Source: Hymenobacter cheonanensis (GTDB lineage: Bacteria; Bacteroidota; Bacteroidia; Cytophagales; Hymenobacteraceae). Taken from it: a stretch of 64,000 nucleotides of DNA. A program made the position numbers and the translations under genes. Location of the stretch: positions 186,001-250,000 of the forward strand of contig NZ_JAUQSW010000007.1 in NCBI RefSeq assembly GCF_030581075.1. Direction: 5' to 3'. Of this stretch, positions 60,401 to 64,000 are shown piece by piece (within the stretch, counting starts at the first letter, position 1; every line of letters begins with the position of its first letter). The notes under the pieces were generated by a model. The model made no database searches, was not told where the DNA came from, and saw nothing but the letters and a program-made list of their open reading frames with translations.

Positions 60401-60737
60401 GGTAGCCGATTACCACTACGTCGTCGAGGCTCTGGGTATCGGAGGCCAGCGTGATGGGGAAGGTGGTGCGGGAGCCCACGGTCACTTCCTGGCTTACGTA
60501 GCCAATGAAGCTGAAGCGCAGCACGGCCGTCTTGTTATCGGCCGGAATAGTGAGGGAGAAGGCACCGTCGGGGCCGGTCGAGGCGCCGGTGCTGGTGCCT
60601 TTCAGCACCACCGTCACGCCGGGCAAAGATTCGCCATCCGGGCCTTTCACCACGCCCGTTACGGTGCGGGATTGCGCCATCGCCAGGCCGATGCTGCCGC
60701 ACAGCAAGAGCCAAAGCAGGAGAAGATGTTTTTTCAT
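57432..60737 (-). CDS. SusC/RagA-type TonB-linked outer-membrane transporter
   Basis: 1101 residues. Signal peptide (LLLLWLLLCGSIGLAMAQ), carboxypeptidase-like domain (TVTGVVKGPDGESLPGVTVV), a SusC-type TonB box region, plug with PLYIVDGIQIENALSVIAPQ and VLKDASSTAIYGARGANGVV, and a barrel ending FLFGLNLGL. Known role: imports oligosaccharides with SusD. It is first of the susCD unit. No anti-sigma or hybrid regulator gene is next to it. Confidence 0.95.
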   Translation of the reverse strand: MKKHLLLLWLLLCGSIGLAMAQSRTVTGVVKGPDGESLPGVTVVLKGTSTGASTGPDGAFSLTIPADNKTAVLRFSFIGYVSQEVTVGSRTTFPITLASDTQSLDDVVVIGYQEVRRGDVTSAISSVNAQQIKDIPVNSAAEALTGRLAGVQLTSSEGTPGNNNVQVRVRGGGSITQDNSPLYIVDGIQIENALSVIAPQDIASVDVLKDASSTAIYGARGANGVVIITTKNGREGRTSVTYNGFAGFRKITKTLGVMAPADYLNWEYERAQLVGTASGTTGNLSTFKSVFGSLNFNGDTLNRLRNLPNQDWQQQVFGRNAVQQTHNVAISGGTKSTTFNLSLTRNNENGIQLGSGYVRNLVNFRIDTKASDKFRLGFNARFNDQENLGAGTGAALGTSSTGQLVNTGSNTTSRLRNAVQYIPFNLPTGAGADPTANFDPDFFNNSTLINPVLVSNNEYRSDKRRTFNMGATAAFNILPSLVFRSTGGFDITYADLSTFNGYYSPTIRQAAGGYNTQPFITITDGLTTTLNNSNVLDYTFKKDKHTFTALLGEETYRQRTTQYAVQVNYFPIDITAERALANINQAVLPIGINAQPVLPSTTIPVDYGLVSGFTRLSYDYDGKYLVSASARYDNSSKFEPGNRGGVFPGASAAWRISQEDFFKDYLTKVSDLKLRVSYGQAGNNRIPDFLTKPLYQAGNVNYALNHVTTPATALTTLYNPDLKWEITTTRDVGVDVGLFNNRVQFTADVYYNTTHDLLISQPLPGFSGYTSQYRNIGSTSNKGLELQLSGTVVQTSNFTWTASANASFNRNKITDLGGLNEIPSIQSGWAGTALSGSDYVARVGQPVGQMYGYITDGFYTANDFKSYNYATRTGVLNDGVASDLSVTGNPQLSIGSLKLRDVNGDGQITEADKTVIGNANPKVIGGLNQQFTYKNFDASIFLNFVLGNDIYNANKIEFTTSTANTPYANLLSEMNNRVRYIDNSGALITDAATFNQVNANATMWSPVRGNYLLHSYAIEDGSFLRINNITVGYSLPKGLLSRVKVQSLRFYATLNNLYTFTKYSGYDPEVNTRRATPLTPGVDYAAYPRSRAFLFGLNLGL

Positions 60738-60782
60738 AAAGCGGAAGCGGTTGGGTGGGAAATTGAAAAGTGAACTCTTGGC

Positions 60783-61613
60783 TTAGCGCAGGTCATGCAG
60801 CGCCACGGCATCCATGTCAGTGTATTCGAGGTTTTCGCCGGCCATGCCCCAGATGAAGGCGTAGGCGCTGGTGCCGCAGCCGGTGTGGATGGACCACGGC
60901 GGCGAGAGAATGGCCTGCTCGTTGCTGACCCACAGCGGGCGTGTCTCTTGGGGCTCGCCCAGCAGGTGCAGCACGCGCTGGCCCTGGGGCAGGTTGAAGT
61001 AGAGGTAGGCTTCCATGCGCCGGTCGTGCACGTGGCTGGGCATGGTGTTCCACACCGAGCCGGGCTTGAGCTGGGTCAGGCCCATCACGAGCTGGCAGCT
61101 GGCAATACCCTCGTTGAAGATGTACTTGTAGATAGTGCGCTGGTTGGCCGTTTCGAGGGCGCCCATTTCCACGGGCGTGGCCTCGGCCTGGGTGCGCCGG
61201 GTGGTGGGATACGCTTTGTGGGCCGGGGCCGAGAGCAGGTAAAACTTGGCCGGGTTGGCCGCATCGACACTGCGGAACGCCACCTGCTGGCTGCCGCGGC
61301 CGATGTACAGGCAGTCCTGCGACCCTAGCGCGTGGCTAGTGCCATCGACTACAATCTCGCCCGCACCGCCCACGTTGAGGGCGCCCAGCTCGCGGCGCTC
61401 CAGAAAGTAGCTGGCCTTCAGGCTGTCGGGGCAAGGCAGGGCCAGGGCTGCGTCGGTGGGCATGGCGCCGCCCACAATCATGCGGTCGTAGTGCGTGTAG
61501 GTCAGCTCAATAGCACCGGGCGTGAAGATGTTCTCAATGAGAAAATGCTGGCGCAGGCCGGCCGTGTTGAGGCTAGCAGTTTCGCGGGGGCCGATGGCAA
61601 AGCGTTGGGTCAT
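60783..61613 (-). CDS. kduI: 5-keto-4-deoxyuronate isomerase KduI
   Basis: 276 residues from the ATG at 61613; an upstream in-frame ATG (61688) would lie near the shared promoter region and adds no conserved sequence. Landmarks: HYDRMIVGGAMPTDAALALP, SQDCLYIGRGSQQV, the zinc site MPSHVHDRRMEAYLYF and PPWSIHTGCGTSAYAFIWGM. Reaction: isomerises 5-keto-4-deoxyuronate from lyase products to 2,5-diketo-3-deoxygluconate. A KduD dehydrogenase for the next step is not seen in this window. It is divergent from the LacI-type regulator. Confidence 0.94.
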   Translation of the reverse strand: MTQRFAIGPRETASLNTAGLRQHFLIENIFTPGAIELTYTHYDRMIVGGAMPTDAALALPCPDSLKASYFLERRELGALNVGGAGEIVVDGTSHALGSQDCLYIGRGSQQVAFRSVDAANPAKFYLLSAPAHKAYPTTRRTQAEATPVEMGALETANQRTIYKYIFNEGIASCQLVMGLTQLKPGSVWNTMPSHVHDRRMEAYLYFNLPQGQRVLHLLGEPQETRPLWVSNEQAILSPPWSIHTGCGTSAYAFIWGMAGENLEYTDMDAVALHDLR

Positions 61614-61970
61614 GGGTGGGAGAAGGGGCGGAGTGGCGCGCCCGATGGGTGGGCTAGCCCGGTTGCCGGGTGGCGAGTGAGCAAACACTCAAGGCCCGGC
61701 GCGTGGGAGTTGCGTTTTAGAAAGAACAGAAAGGCTACCTGGCACGGGCCGGCCAGGTAGGCAGTGTCGAAGTTTAGCCCCTAGCCAAGGTGCGCTGACT
61801 ACCCGGGAGCGTTTTTATTTGCGCAATCGTTATCGGTAACGTTTCCACGTTCCTCATGCGCTGCTCATCTAAGCGTGGGCTAGCCCGGCAACATTGAGTT
61901 AACGTTTATCTTTAGCCGCCAAACTACCGGCCAGCTGGCTTTTAGTAATTGCATTTTAAGTAGAACCCGC
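61614..61970. other. Divergent control region between kduI and the LacI-type regulator
   Basis: 357 bp with no gene. It holds the operator-like palindrome at 61825-61844, a second half-site GTTAACGTTTATC near 61898, and TATCTTTA (61908-61915), a near match to the -7 box that could serve the regulator. Confidence 0.6.
61825..61844. promoter_or_regulatory. LacI-type operator palindrome AATCGTTATCGGTAACGTTT
   Basis: Arms AAtCGTTA and TAACGtTT (7 of 8 pairs) flank TCGG, the AACGTT-type layout used by LacI-family proteins. A 13/14 match lies upstream of kdgK (49371). Confidence 0.65.
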
Positions 61971-62993
61971 TTGGAACCCGCCACCCTCAAGGACATCGCC
62001 CGCGAGCTGAATATCTCCGTATCGACCGTATCGCGGGCCTTGCGCGACAGCTACGAAATCAACCCCGAAACCAAGCGGCTGGTGATGGAGTGCGCCGCGC
62101 GCCTACACTACCGGCCCAACCCCATCGCGCTCAGCCTGAAGGGCAGCAGCAGCAAAGCCATTGGGGTCATCGTGCCGCAGATTGCCAATTATTACTTTTC
62201 GCAGGCCATCAACGGCATCGAGGAGGTAGCCAACCAGCGCGGCTACGACGTGCTCATCTTCCAAACCCACGAGGCCTACGACCGCGAAGTGGCCAACCTG
62301 CGCCAGGCCCTGGCCCGCCGCGTCGATGGCCTGCTCATCTCGCTCAGCAGCGAAACCAACGATATTTCGCACCTGCAGGAATTGCAGCAGCAGGGCACGC
62401 CCATCGTGCAGTTCGACCGCGTGTCGGCGGCCCTTGACACGCCCCGCGTGGTGGCCGACAATTTCGCCGGGGCCTTCGCGGCCACCGAGCACTTATTGCA
62501 GTCGGGGCGGCGGCGCATTGCGCACCTCACCATCCAGCCCTGGCTCAGCATCACGCAGGAGCGGCTGGCCGGCTACCGGGCCGCCCTCGAAAAGCACGGC
62601 GTGCCCTACGATGAAAACCTGGTGCGCTTCGGTACCTTCGGCCCCGACGAGGTGGGCCCGCTCGTGGATGAGCTGCTGGCCCTGGAGCCCCGGCCCGACG
62701 CCTTTTTCACGGCCAGCGACCGGCTAGCCGTGGGCTGCCTGGCGGCCCTGCGCCAGCGCCGCATCGCCATCCCCGGCCAGGTGTCGCTCATCGGCTTCAC
62801 CAACCTCACCGTGGCCGATATGCTGGCCCCCTCGCTGAGCACCGTGGAGCAGCCCGCCACCGAAATCGGCCGCGTGGCCGTGGGCCGCCTGCTCGACCTG
62901 ATTGAGTTGAAGCACCGCGCCGCGCCGCCCAGCACGATTACCATCCCGACCACGCTGGTGGTGCGGGAGTCGTCGGGCGGGGTGGTGGTATAA
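61971..62993 (+). CDS. LacI-family transcriptional regulator
   Basis: 340 residues from a TTG start (MEPATLKDIARELNISVSTV); the next in-frame start would remove the HTH. The HTH (4-23) with hinge LRDSYEINPETKRLV is followed by a periplasmic-binding-like domain (SKAIGVIVPQIANYYFSQAI, DAFFTASDRLAVGCLAALRQ, SLIGFTNLTVADMLAPSLST). Likely represses the pectin genes until a uronate intermediate binds; KDG or similar is plausible from known KdgR roles but not shown. It is divergent from kduI. Confidence 0.92.
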   Translation: MEPATLKDIARELNISVSTVSRALRDSYEINPETKRLVMECAARLHYRPNPIALSLKGSSSKAIGVIVPQIANYYFSQAINGIEEVANQRGYDVLIFQTHEAYDREVANLRQALARRVDGLLISLSSETNDISHLQELQQQGTPIVQFDRVSAALDTPRVVADNFAGAFAATEHLLQSGRRRIAHLTIQPWLSITQERLAGYRAALEKHGVPYDENLVRFGTFGPDEVGPLVDELLALEPRPDAFFTASDRLAVGCLAALRQRRIAIPGQVSLIGFTNLTVADMLAPSLSTVEQPATEIGRVAVGRLLDLIELKHRAAPPSTITIPTTLVVRESSGGVVV

Positions 62994-63014
62994 TTGAAAT
63001 TTTGGTCAGAATGA

Positions 63015-63431
63015 TTACCTGGAATTCTTAAACGACTCGTGGGGTATCGGGTCGCGAGCTTCGAATTCGGCTTGACTTAACGGGCCTTCGAAGCCATCGC
63101 TTAATTCTTGGGCAGCCGGATTAGGGAGATAAGCTGCCTTGTGGATAATGAAATACAGCGTTTGCCCCTTAACGGCTCGTGACTGGTCCGACCACGCATA
63201 GGGGTGGTTAGCGCGCAGACCGCGGGCTACGATGATATCGCCATCCCACTTAGCCTCGTCGCAGCCGCCAGGAATAATTTGCAGGGTGCCGCAGTACACA
63301 TTAGTGTTGTCGGGCCGGTCATAGTACCCAAACTGAAAGTCGCTATCAATACGCTGGAAACTGGAGTAGGTGCCTAGAAAAAAGTAAGCGAGTAACCCAA
63401 GCGCTACTGCGGCTATTAATAGTTTTTTCAT
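63015..63431 (-). CDS. Small membrane-anchored hypothetical protein
   Basis: 138 residues. An N-terminal anchor or uncleaved signal (LLIAAVALGLLAYFFLG) is followed by a soluble domain with two cysteines (VYCGTLQIIPGGCDEAKWDG) that could pair. Codon use is less GC-rich than in the neighbours (many A/T third positions), a hint of transfer. Not recognised. It lies 26 bp behind the pectinesterase gene. Confidence 0.65.
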   Translation of the reverse strand: MKKLLIAAVALGLLAYFFLGTYSSFQRIDSDFQFGYYDRPDNTNVYCGTLQIIPGGCDEAKWDGDIIVARGLRANHPYAWSDQSRAVKGQTLYFIIHKAAYLPNPAAQELSDGFEGPLSQAEFEARDPIPHESFKNSR

Positions 63432-63457
63432 GTTGCTTGCGCGTGCGGCTACTTAAC

Positions 63458-64000
63458 CTACTCCTGCGGCACCCAGCCGCTTTCGCCGCCGAAGATATTG
63501 GCTAGGGTGTAGCGCTTGGCTTCCTTGGCCGTGAGCTGGTGGCTCCACTGGGCGCGGGTGGCGGGGCTAGCGCCGGGGCCGATGCTCTGGTATTCGGCGT
63601 AGTAGGCGGTTTTTTCGTTGGCGGCGTCGCGCCAGTTGTCCCAACCGGCGGGCAGTATGTGGGCGCCTAGCTCGCAGCGCAGGTACACGGTGCGCGAGTG
63701 CGGGCGCCAGGGCCGGGCCAGGTATACTTTGTGGGCGGCAGTGTCGGCCGTGAGCTTACAGTCTCTAAACACGAAGCCGTAGGCCTGGCGCTCGGTGGTG
63801 GCGGCGGCGGCGATGTAGGAGTTGCGCTTGCTACGGATTTCGCAGCGGTCGAACACGGCCACGGCGGTGCCGAAAATGAAATCGGTGGTGCCCTCGATGT
63901 AGCAGTCCTGGTAGTACTGGCGGCTATTTTCCACGGCCGGGTACAGCGTGTCCTGGTTGCCCAGCATCCGGCAGTGGCGGAAGGTGGCGCGGTCGCCATC
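63458..64000 (-). CDS. Pectinesterase (CE8), C-terminal part (cut by window edge)
   Basis: The last 180 codons are present. GDRATFRHCRMLGNQDTLY, then YYQDCYIEGTTDFIFGTA (a catalytic aspartate and the conserved GxxDFIFG), and YLARPWRPHSRTVYL (the conserved arginine and tryptophan) are the pectin methylesterase motifs. Reaction: removes methyl esters from pectin so that pectate lyase can act. The N-terminus lies beyond the window. Confidence 0.93.
   Translation of the reverse strand, partial: DGDRATFRHCRMLGNQDTLYPAVENSRQYYQDCYIEGTTDFIFGTAVAVFDRCEIRSKRNSYIAAAATTERQAYGFVFRDCKLTADTAAHKVYLARPWRPHSRTVYLRCELGAHILPAGWDNWRDAANEKTAYYAEYQSIGPGASPATRAQWSHQLTAKEAKRYTLANIFGGESGWVPQE

Noticed and set aside
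1..64000. tRNA or rRNA genes
   Set aside because: No cloverleaf-like or rRNA-like stretches found in the intergenic regions read by eye.

Overview
The window looks like chromosomal DNA from a high-GC member of the Bacteroidota, most likely Hymenobacter or a close relative. The pointers are SusC/SusD-type and other TonB-dependent receptors, promoters of the Bacteroidota type (TAnnTTTG at -7), very GC-rich codon third positions, and many short GC-rich inverted repeats between genes. No rRNA, tRNA, CRISPR array or intact transposase was seen. Almost every gene from about 15 kb to 61.6 kb lies on the minus strand.

Layout. (1) 1-10.9 kb, ordinary genes: an ABC-F ATPase (partial), a class I aminotransferase, a PepSY membrane protein with a TonB-dependent receptor (probably iron uptake), a glycosyltransferase fused to a degenerate sugar-phosphate transferase, a methyltransferase and recR. 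(2) 11-15.3 kb, a scar of mobile DNA: an Arm-type integrase DNA-binding fragment, a serine recombinase without its N-terminus, an FG-GAP/IPT surface protein and an orphan membrane protein. (3) 15.3-33.6 kb, an accessory cluster: ten acyltransferase-type genes in several paralogous families, with a FabH-like ketosynthase, a patatin, a PLP lyase, a TlpA-like protein, a remnant of an ATP-grasp ligase, three secreted proteins and a DMT exporter. A broken NarL-type two-component system lies beside it. Four transcription units in it are each preceded by the same 16-bp palindrome (TACCTA-N4-TAGGTA), laid out like a NarL 7-2-7 site. At least five genes of the region are broken, so the system seems to be decaying in this strain. 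This is the most novel part of the window. (4) 34-42.3 kb, ordinary genes: ClpS, a cytochrome P450, a Na+/H+ antiporter, a two-domain esterase and an XRE regulator with a striking operator-like region. (5) 42.4-64 kb, a pectin/galacturonate locus.

The pectin locus is nearly self-contained. Pectinesterase and a family 10 pectate lyase attack the polymer, SusC/SusD take up oligomers, an ExuT-like MFS carrier moves uronates, and KduI feeds the unsaturated uronates from lyase action into the route. UxaC, UxaB and UxaA turn galacturonate into 2-keto-3-deoxygluconate, and KdgK and KDPG aldolase give pyruvate and glyceraldehyde 3-phosphate. A LacI-type regulator, transcribed divergently from kduI, probably controls it. 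An FBPase-like protein whose metal-binding aspartates are replaced by asparagines and an aldehyde dehydrogenase end the locus.

Limits: all calls come from reading the sequence and protein patterns by eye. Functions of the accessory-cluster genes are family-level guesses, and the frameshifts could in principle be assembly errors.
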